NCBI GenBank assembly: GCA_022496185.1 | Contig: WTXG01000001.1 | Location: 1,116,001 to 1,180,000 of the forward strand | Reading direction: 5' to 3' | DNA length: 64,000 bases | Source: Multifurca ochricompacta | Lineage: Eukaryota > Basidiomycota > Agaricomycetes > Russulales > Russulaceae | Shown: positions 11,687 through 23,207 of the stretch, piece by piece | Layout: every line of letters begins with the position of its first letter | How positions within the stretch are numbered: position 1 is the first letter of the stretch | Made by a program: the position numbers and the translations under genes | The notes under the pieces: generated by a model | Database searches by the model: none | What the model was told of the DNA's origin: nothing | Seen by the model: the letters and a program-made list of their open reading frames with translations, nothing else

Positions 11687-12470
11687 CTATGCCCTGCTCC
11701 ACTTGCTTTTAATGTTCGAAATACTAACAGGCGCCTTTGCCTTTTACGCGAGGCGCACTCTTTAAACTATATTCGTAATAATTCTTGGTGTGCACGTACC
11801 TTTTCGTCATAATCCTCCCATTCTCCATCCTCAAAGTTAACTTCTGTGAATAACGTTCTCGAATCGGTACCGATGCATTTCCATAATCCCTTGAAAATAA
11901 GGAGTTACAGATGCCGAACTGGTGAGGATAGGTTGCTTACACGCGGATCAAAACTGGTAAACTCGAGGCCTCTACAGTCGAGTGCTATGAAGGGGGCGAA
12001 CTGGCCGTTTGCAGTGTCGGGGTACGGTTGTGGTGGGCTTGATGTTTCAAACTTTGCAGAACTCTCGCGCTTACAGAGGCCACACTTCCAAACAAAGTGA
12101 GCCGTGTTGTCCTTGCTTGCACTGACTGGGTGCACCTCCTAGGTTGAGTTGGGAGTAAGGTATGTTAGAAGAATGTCGAATTTATGTGGCAAGAGCGCGC
12201 ACGAGGCGATTAAGGGTTACGATCCTCGGGTGGGGCTCATTGCAGCTAGTGCATTTCACCTAGAAAAATAGGTGAGGTAAGAGGAGGGGATCGAACAAAG
12301 ATGGGGAATGGCACAACGCCAAAGAAGTATTCAAAATCCTCGGTAGAAGGGACGAGGTTTGTGACATTATCGAGCTCGGCTTTGATAGAAAGAAGAAGAC
12401 GCTGGAGTGTTATATGTTATGAGTCTGAGATCTATTTCGTTTAAACTGAGCGAAATGTGATTACCACCAT
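11687..12470 (-). CDS. CZIB/UPF0587 (DUF866) CXXC zinc-binding protein
   Basis: This is a small conserved eukaryotic zinc-binding protein of the C1orf123/UPF0587 family. Six exons: 12470-12465 (ATG GTG only), 12401-12318, 12259-12203, 12138-11943, 11889-11800 and 11740-11687. The spliced protein of about 160 residues has both zinc-ligand pairs, KCTSC and KCGLC, plus the family words DNVTNLVPSTEDFEYFF, WKCGLCKRESSAKF, LDCRGLEFTSFDPR and EDGEWEDYDEK, and ends VSISNIKSKWSRA. Introns are 53-64 nt. The last acceptor is ambiguous: two AGs six bases apart, both in frame. Because exons are so short, the gene hides from ORF-length searches. It is divergent from mS35 over 95 bp. Function in fungi is poorly known. 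Confidence 0.88.
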
Positions 12471-12565
12471 GAGACTACGTGTAGGTGTAGTGTGGGTGTA
12501 AGGGTCGTCGTCTGTATTGTGTTTGTTCTTGTTATTATTTACTCACTTCTCTCTCCAAAACCTCG
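12471..12565. promoter_or_regulatory. Compact divergent promoter, CZIB and mS35
   Basis: Only 95 bp lie between the two start codons, so initiation of both genes must be directed from here. The region is TG-rich on the + strand with no evident TATA box. Confidence 0.5.
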
Positions 12566-13507
12566 ATGCAGACAAGAACTTTCATTCATTCTATCAACTC
12601 AGCTAGGCTTTTTTACACTTCGGCTACACTTCGACGCGCTCTTCATGTCCCGGTCAGTCCTGCAGCTCAGAACGATATTAACATACCGCTGGCTCTCAAG
12701 GATCCTGCTAGCACAGAAGGTATAATCCCCGAGGACTTTAAGGAGGCACATCTCGGTATAAGAGCTCAATGGTCTATTGATGACCTCGTCGAAAATGAAA
12801 ACGATACGTCTTCTGCTGGCCATCTATACCTACTTCAGCAGCGCCAAAATTTACACTACCTCCGTTTAATCGAACATGAAATGCCAAACCTTGTTGGTGA
12901 GCAAATTTCTCTCCGGCCCGTCTGCAGACTGACTGACACGCAAACTAGCCTTTCGTAAACCATTCATTCCTCCAACCTCAGAAACCCCCCTTGTTGTTCG
13001 GTCTGTATCCTACGGCGGTGAAGAGCACCCTGTCACTGTCAAGCGGGCCGTCACAGTCGCTGTTTCCCAACTCCCGCTGAAAGATAAACACGCGATCTAC
13101 AAATTTCGCCTATTGGCTGGCGTCCGGTGGACGCCGACTCCACCCAAGGACTCAGGTCTCCAACTCGTAGAGAACGCAAAGCATGGTTATGTCAAAATAT
13201 CTTGTGAGGACTTTCCAGAACCGGCCATGAATCTCAAGTGGGTCAGCGACAGGCTCGACGACTTGATCAACGAAGCCAATGTGTGTCCACTTTTTTCACT
13301 TCAACCCATGTCCTCACCAGGGATTCCTAGAATGATGGCGACCGCTTCAAGGACATCCCTGTTGACCGGAGGCATTTGGAGGCGAAGGTGGCGAAAATCA
13401 AGAGCGGGAAACTCAAGCAGGATATCGCAGGTGGTGTCGGTCGATACGTTTCTCCGCCCTCTATCAAGGATTTTCCCAAGTCGTGGCTCCCCCAGCATTC
13501 TGACTGA
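12566..13507 (+). CDS. RSM24: Mitochondrial small-subunit ribosomal protein mS35 (Rsm24)
   Basis: This is a mitoribosome-specific component of the 37S subunit. Exons are 12566-12896, 12949-13280 and 13331-13507, joined by introns of 52 and 50 nt. The N-terminus (MQTRTFIHSINSARLF) looks like a mitochondrial presequence. The conserved MRPS35 core reads YKFRLLAGVRWTPTPPKDSG, YVKISCEDFPEPAMNLKW, then after the second intron DRFKDIPVDRRHLEAKV. The protein of about 275 residues ends with PKSWLPQHSD. The second acceptor (CCTAG at 13330) was chosen because it restores the conserved IPVD block. Frame and family fit are clean. Confidence 0.87.
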
Positions 13508-14738
13508 CCTCGGATGCTTTCTAGTATTGAGCACCCTTCACTAATATGCAAATAGAATGCTTCGTCCTTTGCATCCCTTCTTACAACTCTGTCGTACTCC
13601 TGCGGCACACTATAGCCTTGGGGCGTGAACAAAAAGGGCATTGAGTGGCTGGCTTGGATGAGACGATTACCTCGAGTTGTGGACTCATCCACAAGCAATG
13701 GCAAAGCTGGGTGCCGGGATGGGTTTCCAGTCTCTTTCAGTATCCGTCATCAAGGCGCAGCTTGAAAACGGGAGGCCATAGTGCTGCACGCCCTAGTTGT
13801 GTCACATTCACGCACCGCGCGGCATGCGTCCAACTCCGACGCACAACACCATTTCGTGCTCAATATAGTGACTATTCGAGGTTCCCACTTTTCTCTTGGA
13901 ATACTGAAAAGTATTTGTGTCACCGAGTTCCACAAGCAGGCACCAACCCGTGCTAAGTCAAGGAATATCATTCTCGAGACTCGAGGCATCTCATATCACC
14001 TCGTGATACTGCATTGATATTCTTGGGGCTGTTTGTCCCACCCAGTGGTTATAAAAGGGAGGGATAACTGTCGACTACTAAGGCATCTTCGTTATTGTCG
14101 TAATCAAATACCGATGCATCCTTTTTTTTTACTATTTTGGAAATACAGGATAGGTCTTATGAGACCGGTGTGAATTGTGAACGGAGGAACGGAGAGAGCG
14201 TCTTGCTAGTGCTGACTGGCTCGAGCCCAAAGTCCCAAGTGTACGTGTTGTGTGGACTGTGGACAGTGGTGATTACATAAGACATGTCTTACCCACTTTT
14301 TCCGGTTCCGGCCTTAGCGGCAGCGGCAGGGCGGGTAATTGAAGTTGAAGGTAGCGGGTGCGGGTGTCTCATCAAGACCTCGCCGTTTCGTTGACGTCAA
14401 ACCAAATTTTGGAAGCGCACTTGTTCTGTCTGCCACACTGCCCATGCCTAAACCACCAGTACGTTGCTATTGATTCATAATGTAATGTGGATGGTAATGT
14501 GGATGGTCAAGAACGGCATGGGTCACTCGATTCGTGTGGCCGCTATCTTAAATCCTTGACCACCCTTGTCCGTCCATGACCATAAAATGATAATGATGCT
14601 CAAGCGCCTCGAGGCAGATAAATCGGAGGGCGAAAGATCTCATTCGAATGTATCCACAATTGAGGGACTAACTATATAAAATCGCGTTGCTAGTACAAAG
14701 CCCACTTAATATCATTTTTCCTCTTAATTTTGCCCATC
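13508..14738. other. Gene-poor region upstream of an orphan ORF
   Basis: No recognisable gene lies in these 1.23 kb. There is a TATA-like TATAAAA at 14050-14056 and a T-run at about 14121-14130, which might mark a small unrecognised transcription unit. A short direct repeat of ATGGTAATGTGG type lies near 14482-14505. Open frames here (for example 13645-13956) show no family features. Confidence 0.5.
14673..14681 (+). promoter_or_regulatory. TATA box candidate for the orphan ORF at 14739
   Basis: The 9-mer TATATAAAA lies 58-66 nt upstream of the ATG at 14739. That is a plausible core-promoter spacing and one of the few clear TATA boxes in this window. Confidence 0.45.
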
Positions 14739-15413
14739 ATGCCACATGAGCCTTCTGATGCCAGAGCTGCCTTGATGACAGTGTACATGTCTCAACATCC
14801 AACTTTTTTCACCCAATTCAACACAACCATGGCAGCGAAGAAGCTGAAGGCCGCGGAGCGCCTGCATCGTCGGAGGAAATTCGCCGCCAAAGATTTGGCA
14901 ACAACAAAAATAATTATGAAGAATCTCAAAAACCTTCCGTATCGGCGGAGAAACGATGCTGATGAATGCATACATGCGATAAGGGCAAGCAACGCCGGAC
15001 TAGGACGCATTGGAAGGACGATCTACGGCGGGGTTGAGCCGGGTCGGGTAAACAAGAGACAAAGACGCAATATTGGCTTGCCCGGATCGCCAAGTACCCC
15101 ATCTCTAAGGCCGTCACAGGGATGCTTGACGCCGAAGCAGCTCGCGGTGATTGAAGTAGGGATGGAAGTTGCGCGGCGAGAGGCGGAAACGCGATACACG
15201 TTTGCCAAAAGGGAAATGGCACGGTTGGGATCGGCAGGGAAAAGGGCAGAGCACACGTGTAGTCAGACGGACATGGGCCTGGCAAGACTCAGATTGGGAA
15301 TGAATGAGGAAATAGTGGTGGATGGGATAGGACCGGCGAGTGATGAGGAAGTGGCACACGCAGACAAGTACTTTGACATGTATATTAACGCAGAGGCATG
15401 CGGGGGATATTAA
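14739..15413 (+). CDS. Hypothetical basic protein, intronless orphan ORF
   Basis: I do not recognise this 224-residue protein. It is an uninterrupted ORF starting MPHEPSDARAAL, unlike its intron-rich neighbours. Residues 25-70 are strongly basic and Ala-rich (KKLKAAERLHRRRKFAAKDL), which could bind nucleic acid or form a helix. A Pro/Ser/Arg-rich middle and an acidic C-terminal quarter (EEIVVDG, ASDEEVAHADKYF) follow. A TATA-like box lies about 60 nt upstream, which supports transcription. There are no membrane segments or signal peptide. It may be lineage-specific or a chance ORF. Confidence 0.45.
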   Translation: MPHEPSDARAALMTVYMSQHPTFFTQFNTTMAAKKLKAAERLHRRRKFAAKDLATTKIIMKNLKNLPYRRRNDADECIHAIRASNAGLGRIGRTIYGGVEPGRVNKRQRRNIGLPGSPSTPSLRPSQGCLTPKQLAVIEVGMEVARREAETRYTFAKREMARLGSAGKRAEHTCSQTDMGLARLRLGMNEEIVVDGIGPASDEEVAHADKYFDMYINAEACGGY

Positions 15414-15884
15414 GCGGAGAGGTTCAGAGGTGGGAACGGAGGGACCAAGTAAGGAGGAGGTAAAGCCGCGCGGAAGAGGCGTGGGGTGGTTGACTGATTT
15501 GATAAAAAGAAGGTGAGGGATGGGGGATGAAGAAGATGTAACAGTCAGTAACAGAACAACCAACCATGAACAATGACAATTACAATTACAATGACAATCG
15601 TCGCTATAGCGGTCTCGGTTTGGTGCGTTTTATTTTAATATTTAATATTTAATATTAATATATAATCAATAACCAATAATAATTAAATAATTAAATAAAA
15701 ATTAACAAAAGTTGGATATTTTAATGCCAAAGCCGCGGTTAACTAAGAAAGGCAAAGACAAACAAAGCCAACGTCCTTCATCGGTCCCTTCTTTCCTCCC
15801 TCCTCTAGTCGTCCTCGACCACTCAAAAGTAACCTTTTTTTTTCATTTTACTCTTTCCCCTCTTCTTATTTCTTGCTTTCATAG
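15414..15884. other. Intergenic with AT-rich block and probable CDC3 leader
   Basis: 15632-15710 is almost pure A/T with TTTAATATTTAA-type repeats. 15780-15884 is pyrimidine-rich and ends in TTTCATAG just before the CDC3 ATG. This looks like a 5' UTR intron acceptor, with a possible donor at about 15828 (AAAG then GTAACC). No coding sequence is seen. Confidence 0.5.
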
Positions 15885-17638
15885 ATGTCCGACTCATACG
15901 TTTCCTCTCGCAACGGCGACCTTTCCCCAAATACCAATGGAACCACACCAAATGGTTCAAGTCCCTCCCTTCCTAGCAACGCTCCTAATATTACTCCCAT
16001 CATTCGCAAGAAACTCATGGGCTATGTCGGTTTCGCAAATCTACCTAACCAAGTCCACCGTAAGAGTGTGAGAAAAGGCTTCCAATTCACCGCAATGGTC
16101 GTCGGTATGTTCCATCATTCTCTTCCCGCTTCGTGGCACCTCTTATGTTGTCTTTCAAAGGCGAGTCGGGCCTGGGCAAGTCAACCTTGGTCAACACGCT
16201 TTTCAATACCACCCTCTATCCTCCCAAGGAGCCCCTTGCTCCCAACGCTGAACGGCCTCAGACTGTCGCCATCCAGAGCATCAGTGCTGGTAATGATTCA
16301 CCACTTTTACCATCTGCTCTTGCAACCACTCTAAATACTTTTATCTTTTTAAAAAAAATTTAATTAAAACAAAACAGACATCGAGGAAAATGGTGTTCGC
16401 TTACGCCTTACTGTCGTTGACACACCTGGTTTCGGTGACTTCGTCAACAATGATGACAGGTACATGCAATGCAACAGACTTGTCAATCATTACTCGGCTC
16501 ACGCAAGCTTACTTCATTCTAGTTGGAAACCCATTGTTGAGAACATTGAGGCCCGATTTGACTCATATCTAGAGCAGGAAAACCGCGTCAATCGTCAAAA
16601 GATTGTGGATAACCGCGTTCATGCTTGCCTGTACTTCATTCAGCCAACTGGCCATGCGTGAGCGTGTTTCACCCTCGACTGCGCGAGCCAGTGATGAATT
16701 TCTCGTACAGCTTGAAGCCCCTTGATATTGAATTTATGCGTCGGCTTCACACCAAGGTTAACCTCATTCCCATCATCGCTAAGGCAGATACTCTTACCGA
16801 CGATGAGGTCGCGGAATTCAAGGCCAGGGTAACCCAATAACCATGATGTCAGTGGTACACTCTGCTCACTCAACCGAATCTTAGATCCTCGCGGACATCG
16901 CTTATCATAATATCCACATTTTCCAAGCGCCCACTTATGAGAATGAAGATGAGGAAACCATAGCCGAGGCGGAAGAAATTGCGAGCAAAATTCCTTTTGC
17001 TGTAGTCGGCTCCGACAAAGTTGTGGTAACCCCGGACAGTCGTGAGGTCCGTGGACGGTCCTACCCTTGGGGTGTCATCGAGGTAGACAACGAGGAGCAC
17101 TGTGACTTTGTCAAGCTTCGCCAGATGCTTGTACGGACGTACATGGAAGAGCTCAGAGAGTACACTAATGATGTCCTCTATGAGAACTGGCGGACGGAGA
17201 AGCTGCTCAGTATGGGTGTGGCGCAAGACTCCAGTGTCTTCAAGGAAGTCAAGTATGGGTCGTTGATTTCTATTCGTTTTTTTCTTATACGTGTTCGCGA
17301 TAGCCCTGCTTTGCGCATGCAGGAGGAGCGCGTGCTTCACGAGGCCAAACTTGCTAAGATGGAAGCCGAGATGAAGATGGTGTTCCAACAGAAAGTGCAA
17401 GAAAAGGAGGCCAAGCTGAAGCAGTCGGAGGAGGAGCTCTACGCGAGACATCGGGAGATGAAGGAATCATTGGAGAAGCAACGATTGGATCTCGAGGAGA
17501 AGAAGCGGAAGATCGAGAACGGAAGGCCTCTGACACCTGAGAAAGGGACGGTGAGAGGCACTCTCTTTTTCAAGTTGCCATCGGTGACACGGATTGTTCC
17601 AGCAACAGAAAACAAGGAAGGGTTTCCTTCGTCCTTGA
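15885..17638 (+). CDS. CDC3: Septin of the Cdc3/AspB group
   Basis: This is a GTP-binding septin that polymerises into hetero-oligomeric filaments at septa and growth sites. Eight exons are joined by introns 16105-16160, 16290-16377, 16460-16522, 16658-16710, 16829-16884, 17253-17303 and 17551-17608. The G1 P-loop GESGLGKS appears only after splicing at 16104/16161. G3 is DTPGFGDF, G4 is AKADT, and the septin unique element follows ([20 protein letters not shown]). Residues from about 345 form a long coiled coil ([20 protein letters not shown]). The last 30-nt exon gives KTRKGFLRP, like the end of AspB proteins. Cdc3 is chosen over other septins because of the [20 protein letters not shown] entry and the coiled coil. 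Confidence 0.92.
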
Positions 17639-18144
17639 AAGTTTGGACAAATGTTTTCTTCGGAAAAAAGTACCTTTCTCCATGCCTTCCATCTTATGGC
17701 GTGTCCATTGCTCTCTGCGCCACCTTGTCTAGCTCCAGTATCCTACACTCCATTCTCTACTTTGTCTATTGTGTTTCTGGCTTTGGTGCATCTCGCGCTT
17801 ATCACACTCGTTTGCACGGATATCCCTGGCATGTTTTGCCGCAGTTTCCTTTAAGTATGAATACCTCCTCTTGTTCTTGTTTTCGCAGGAGTTCCGTATT
17901 TTGTGTCGTTTTAAAGGACAGCGACAGATTATTTCTTTTTTCTCGATTCCGATGACAATCTTATGATACCTAGCGTTAGTGCTGTCCCGATCTTATCTAC
18001 ATGCGTACCGTAAGCAGGAAAGGAAGAAAGTGTGATTCCTTTCGTTCTCTCTCTTTCTCTCTCTCTCTCTCTCTTTCTCTTTCCATTGCATTAAGTAGCA
18101 ACGATCACGACAACTTATTAAAAAACACCAAGTACTAAGTCATT
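17639..18144. other. Intergenic: CDC3 3' region and MTR10 leader with CT tract
   Basis: I see no gene here. 18041-18084 is a CT-repeat tract directly upstream of the MTR10 start, a common basidiomycete promoter element. The rest is a pyrimidine-rich probable 3' UTR. Confidence 0.5.
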
Positions 18145-21100
18145 ATGGCCGACATCCAGGCTCTGCTTACAGCCTTGGACGTCTTTTCCCGTGCCCCTGA
18201 CAAGGCCTCCTTGGAGAAAGCGAACGCCTGGCTGCAGGACTTTCAGCACTCAGTAAATACACTTTCTCCAGTGGCCCACCCGACTACAACCTCTAACTCG
18301 CAACCATCCGCCTGTTCTCATAGCCTGAAGCATGGACAACCTGTAATCTCATTTTACGATCACCAGATGCGCCTCAAGCTGCGAAGTTGTTTGCCGCACA
18401 GACATTCAGGACCAAGGTCAGTATCATCGTGCCCTTGCTCCTAGACGACCTCACGCCCCGGGCAGGTTACGTATGATCTAGCTCAAGTTGATCCCGCCCA
18501 ACTCTTTCCTTTGCGAGACACTATCATTGCTGCCCTTGAATACTTCAAAGATGGTCCGCGTGTCATCATTATGCAGCTCTGTCTAGCTCTCTCAGGACTT
18601 GCACTGCAACTTCCCACGTGGACAAATGCCGTGGAGGGATTAATCGACACTTATGGGCAAAACCCTTCTATGGTCCCTGTCCTCCTACAGTTCCTGACTG
18701 TCCTTCCAGAAGAGCTTTATTCGAATACGAAAATTCCGCTTACAGTGGGTTGTGTATAGTTGACCGACCTAGCATTAAAACTGATGCTCCCGTCTAGGAC
18801 CAAGAATACGGAGAGAGGAGCGCGCAGTTACTGGGTTCGTGTTCAAAACAGGTTCTCGAAATGTTGTCTTTGTATCTGCAGGCTCCTGGTAAGCAGCGTG
18901 TCATACACCTCTGACATGCCCTGCTTAAGCAATGTGGTGGCATTTTCTCAGGCGTCACCCATGGTATCCAGAATCAAGTGTTTGCTTGTCTCAGGAGCTG
19001 GCTTACAGCAGGCGAGATGGCCGCGACCGATGTCGCAGAGTCCCCCATCTTTGAGCTCTGCTTTCAGGCATTAGCTTCTGATCAGCTCTTCGAGTCCGCT
19101 ACCAATGCCATATGCGACCTTATTCACGAGACCCAAGAAATTGACGAGAACATGCCTGTCATCGAACGCGTTGTGCCCAAAATCATAGCGCTCAAAGCTG
19201 TTTTTGCAACAGCAGAAGATGACCCAGAGAAGACGAGAGGCTACGCCCGCATATTCTCTGAGGCAGGTGAAACCTACCGCCTGCTCATCTTACAGCATAC
19301 GGAGACATTTTTCCCCATCGTGGAGGCTATTGGGCAGTGCTCAGCATACCACGACCTGGACATTGTACCGATTACCTTCCCTTTTTGGATGCGGCTTGCA
19401 CAAAGCATTGGCAAGAAAGCGTCGCTATCTCCGCTATTGCGCGACGCATACAAATCACTTGTGTCAGTCATGATCAAGCATCTTCACTTTCCTTCAGATT
19501 CGGCCACTTTGACTGGACAAGAATTAGATGATTTCCGGTCATTCCGTCATGTCATGGGCGACACCCTCAAGGATTGTTGCTATGTGTTGGGAGCGGAGCA
19601 GTGCTTGTTGGAAACGTTGCAGCTGGTCCAGGCAGCTTTAGCTCAGGGCCCTGATACCCCCTGGCAAAACATTGAGGCGCCGTTGTTCGCCATGCGGTCC
19701 ATGGGCGCAGAAGTTAATACAAAGGACGATCATGCAGTGCCCATAATCATGCAACTCATCCCGACGCTCCCGACACACACCCGGGTACGCTATGCCGCCC
19801 TGTTAATCATATCTAGATATACGGAATGGATAAACGCACATCCCGATCACATCAGACCATCTCTGCAGTATATTTCTGCAGGGTTCGAGGACACAGATCA
19901 AGATGTCATTGGAGCCGCTGGACAGGCTTTGAAGTATCTCTGCCAGGACTGCAAGCAGGTATAGTCTATCGCGAAGCATGTTACCAAAGCTCTCGCTAAT
20001 CTCGCCTTGGAAGCATTTGGTGCCTTTCCTCTCTGATTTACATACTTTCACTGTCAACATTGGGACAAAACTCGTGCAAGAGGATAAGGTGGTAGTATAC
20101 GAAGCCATTGCTCATGTTATATCAGCCATGCCAATGGAACAGGCGGCACAGTCGCTTAAGACTTTTGCGTCGAGCATCCTTGCGGCTGTATTCACGGTAG
20201 CTAGCAAGCCAATTACCGCGACCAAGCAAGAGCTTCAGGACGTTGGCGGTGCGCTCGCTTGTTTTCACCCATGATAATTGGCTTACATACAAATCTTCGA
20301 AGATGGCCTGGCCAATCTCGAAGTCATGCTGCATGTCGTTGGTTCATTTGGGGAACATCTCCCACCTGCCTGTCAGGGCACTTGTCAAGAGGCGTGGCGC
20401 ATCTTCGATGCATTCCTGGCCAAACACGGGTCAGATTATGAGAGCGCCGAGCACATCACTCGCGTTCTTCGCCATGCTCTCAATCTTTTCGGAAACACAG
20501 TATTGTCAATTGCGGCAGATGTTCTTGGAACGATGTCTGCCTCTTTTGCATTGTCAGGACTGTCCTGCTACCTCTGGATTGCAAGCAAGGTTCACAGCCG
20601 GTTTGGTAATGAAGAAGAGCCGAGGCTGCGAGACGCAGTTAGGGATATTTATGAACGATCTACACAAAAAATTCTTACCATGCTGCAAGAGAAGTCAGCA
20701 GCCACATTGCCTGACGGTGTGTTTCTCCCCGCTTATCCCCCATACTCGGGCTAACTGGCTGAGCCTTGCAGTACTCGAAGACTATATCAGAATGCTCATG
20801 AACTTGGTAGAATTTGCGCCTGACATATTCTTCGAGTCTTCCGCGTTTCCTGCGGCTTTTCACATCACTCTGGCCGCTCTGACGCTCATCCACACGGATA
20901 CATATTCGCGTCTTTAGATCTTATTCGCATGATCTTGACGCATGACTGTCTTACCCCGGACCCCCTTAAACCTCCACCTCCAAAGTTCCCGCTTTATGCT
21001 AATTCCATTAACCAGGCTATCAACAAAGAAGGCTTCGAGTTCACTAGCCTCCTTCTGACAGGCCTCGTCGGTGACTTCCCTGAAGAGACGGCGTCGATCA

Positions 21101-21396
21101 TTGTCACCCTCTTCCGCGTTTTGGCATCACTATGGCCGGTTCGATTGCAACAATGGATACCTGTTATATTACAACGCCTGCCTGTTACCTCTACCTCCGA
21201 AGATGCGAAAGCCCGTTTCGTGAAAGACCTGGACGAGTACGTTCTGATGTACGATCCTACGATGACGTCATGCTCACAAACGTGTAGTGCTATTCGGGTT
21301 AACCAGTATGAAAAGGTGAAGTATGCCGTACTTGGGATCCATCGGGCGTCGCGTAAGGCAAGGGATCGCAGGAAAGTAGTGTCTCTGGAAGGATGA
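18145..21396 (+). CDS. MTR10: Mtr10/transportin-3-like importin, with apparent frameshift
   Basis: This is an importin-beta family receptor that by family carries SR-type mRNA-binding proteins such as Npl3 into the nucleus. The roughly 930-residue HEAT-repeat protein starts MADIQALLTALDVFSRAPDK (exportin-N-like region) and ends HRASRKARDRRKV. Introns are 18253-18323, 18417-18465, 18745-18797, 18889-18951, 19959-20013, 20249-20302, 20717-20771 and 21237-21287. In the exon from 20772 the frame breaks near 20898-20903: ...LTLIHTD is in one frame, and IFASLDLIRMILTHDC continues in the frame one base back. No splice sites explain this, so a base seems to be missing. Everything else fits the family, so I treat it as a real gene with a sequence error or a very recent mutation. 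Confidence 0.88.
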
Positions 21397-21446
21397 AGAT
21401 GAAGATGGAGATGGATGAAGGAGATGGATGAAGGATGAAGGAAAGG
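21391..21446. repeat. Imperfect GAT/GGATGAA repeats after MTR10
   Basis: A purine-rich run built from GATGAAGATG and GGATGAAG units starts at the MTR10 stop codon and continues for about 55 bp. It is a simple low-complexity 3' UTR sequence. Confidence 0.6.
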
Positions 21447-21665
21447 ATAATGATGATTAATAAGGTGATGTGATTGTGATGATGTGATGAGATCACGTGT
21501 GTTGTTTTTGTTTTTGTTTGTTTTTTTGGCTAGTCCTAGGAAAAAAAAACAAATTTCCAGGTAATCATACACAATTACATAATAAATAACTCATCCCTTC
21601 CACCATTACCTCTCGTGGGTATTGCTCACGACAAACGAACACCCTCTCTGCCTTTATCCCTCGAC

Positions 21666-23121
21666 ATGCTATCTCGCGTTACCCATTCGCTGACTACCAG
21701 CGGTGGGTTCCCAGTTCTGCATATATAAGTGGTTGTTCTGATACCAATGCTAGCCGGACGCCGGACATTCTCTCTGTCTGCTACCCGTCGGAGTTATGAG
21801 AGTACTATCCAGAACCTCCTCATTCACAAGGATACCAAAGTTCTCTGCCAGGGGTTTACAGGAAAGACTGTGAGAGCCCTGTACCCTTTCAAAGCGTATA
21901 CTATCTAATATTGCGTGCCAGGGAACTTTCCACGTGAAGGAGGCTCTGGCATTCGGCACCAAGATGGTTGGAGGTGTTTCCCCGAAGAAGGCTGGTCAAA
22001 CGCACCTTGGCCTGCCAGTGTTCGGGTCAGTGAAAGAGGTACATTCCTCGCTTGGCGAGCAGCCATATAGCCACTGAACGGTTCCGTTTGATCCCAGGCT
22101 GTTCGCGAGACCCAGCCTGACGCATCGGTATTGTACGTGCCGCCGCCGAGTGCTGCTGATGCAATCATCGAAGCAATTGAGAACGAGATTGGTCTGATCG
22201 TTTGCATTACCGAAGGCATCCCTCAGGCTGATGAAATTCGAGTATATATGCTTATTTTCTGCCGTGATACCGCTTTACTATGGAATCACTGCTACTCTAG
22301 GTCGTGAATGCCCTAAAGAGCCAGTCCAGGTCGCGTCTTGTTGGTCCCAATTGCCCGGGTATCATCAACCCACTGGGATGTAAGATGGGCATTCAGCCCG
22401 GTCATATTCACAAGCCTGGTCGGATCGGCACGTTTGGTTATTTCCCAGTACTTATACTTGTCTGAACTTGCACGCAGGTATCGTCTCGCGTTCTGGGACG
22501 CTGACATACGAAGCGGTGGCGCAGACCACCGATGCTGGTCTTGGACAATCTCTCTGCGTCGGGATTGGAGGTGATCCTTTCCCAGGAACACAGCACGTTG
22601 ACGTGATCAAGGTCCTCCTCGAGGATGACAATACGGATGGTAAGAGTTGCCCGGTGAAAATCCGTATTTTATGGGCTTAGGTGGAGCAGGTATCGTCGTC
22701 ATTGGTGAAATTGGGGGTACCATGGAGGAGGAAGCTGCGGAATACCTAGAGAAATACAATCTGACCCGTGCTAAGCCGAAACCTGTTATTGGTTTCGTTG
22801 CCGGGCGTACTGCCCCCCTGGTCGCCGTATGGGGCACGCTGGTGCCATTATTTCCGGTGGCAAAGGTAATTTTTTCATCGCACCGTAACACTCGTCACCC
22901 TCTGAACCGGTTCTCTTCCATTCAGGTGCCGCCTCAGACAAGGTGGCTGCTCTCCAAAAAGCTGGTGTCATCGTAACCGACAGCCCGGCAAAAATCGGGT
23001 CTGAGATGCTCAAGGTGGGAAGTTCAATTTTTTACACATCTGAGAATGGTCCCCTGATCCTTGGCGCTTCGCGCACTGGCGTCTTTCTTTTCAGGCATTG
23101 GAAGCTGCTGGCCTCGCGTAA
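21666..23121 (+). CDS. LSC1: Succinate-CoA ligase alpha subunit, mitochondrial, with apparent frameshift
   Basis: This is the alpha subunit of the TCA-cycle ligase that converts succinyl-CoA to succinate with ATP or GTP formation; it carries the phosphohistidine. Exon 1 ([12 protein letters not shown]) plus [15 protein letters not shown] looks like a mitochondrial presequence. Introns are 21703-21753, 21870-21921, 22039-22097, 22242-22300, 22428-22477 (probable GC-AG), 22640-22689, 22866-22925 and 23015-23094. Family motifs include [21 protein letters not shown] and [14 protein letters not shown]. At 22813-22818 a run of six C where seven are expected shifts GRTAPP out of frame just before [15 protein letters not shown], which holds the active-site His. 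With one extra C the protein would be complete to its end [12 protein letters not shown]. Confidence 0.9.
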
Positions 23122-23207
23122 TCCATAATCATCCTTATTTTGTTACATAATAGAGTGATATTCGCCAACCCAAGTTACTGTGACGAACTTTAGACCACAT
23201 AGTCGAG

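Noticed and set aside
15114..15563. Minus-strand ORF opposite the orphan gene
   Set aside because: It is mostly antisense to the + ORF, without a promoter, and its composition (Leu/Pro/Ser/Cys-rich) is what an antisense reading of that ORF gives.
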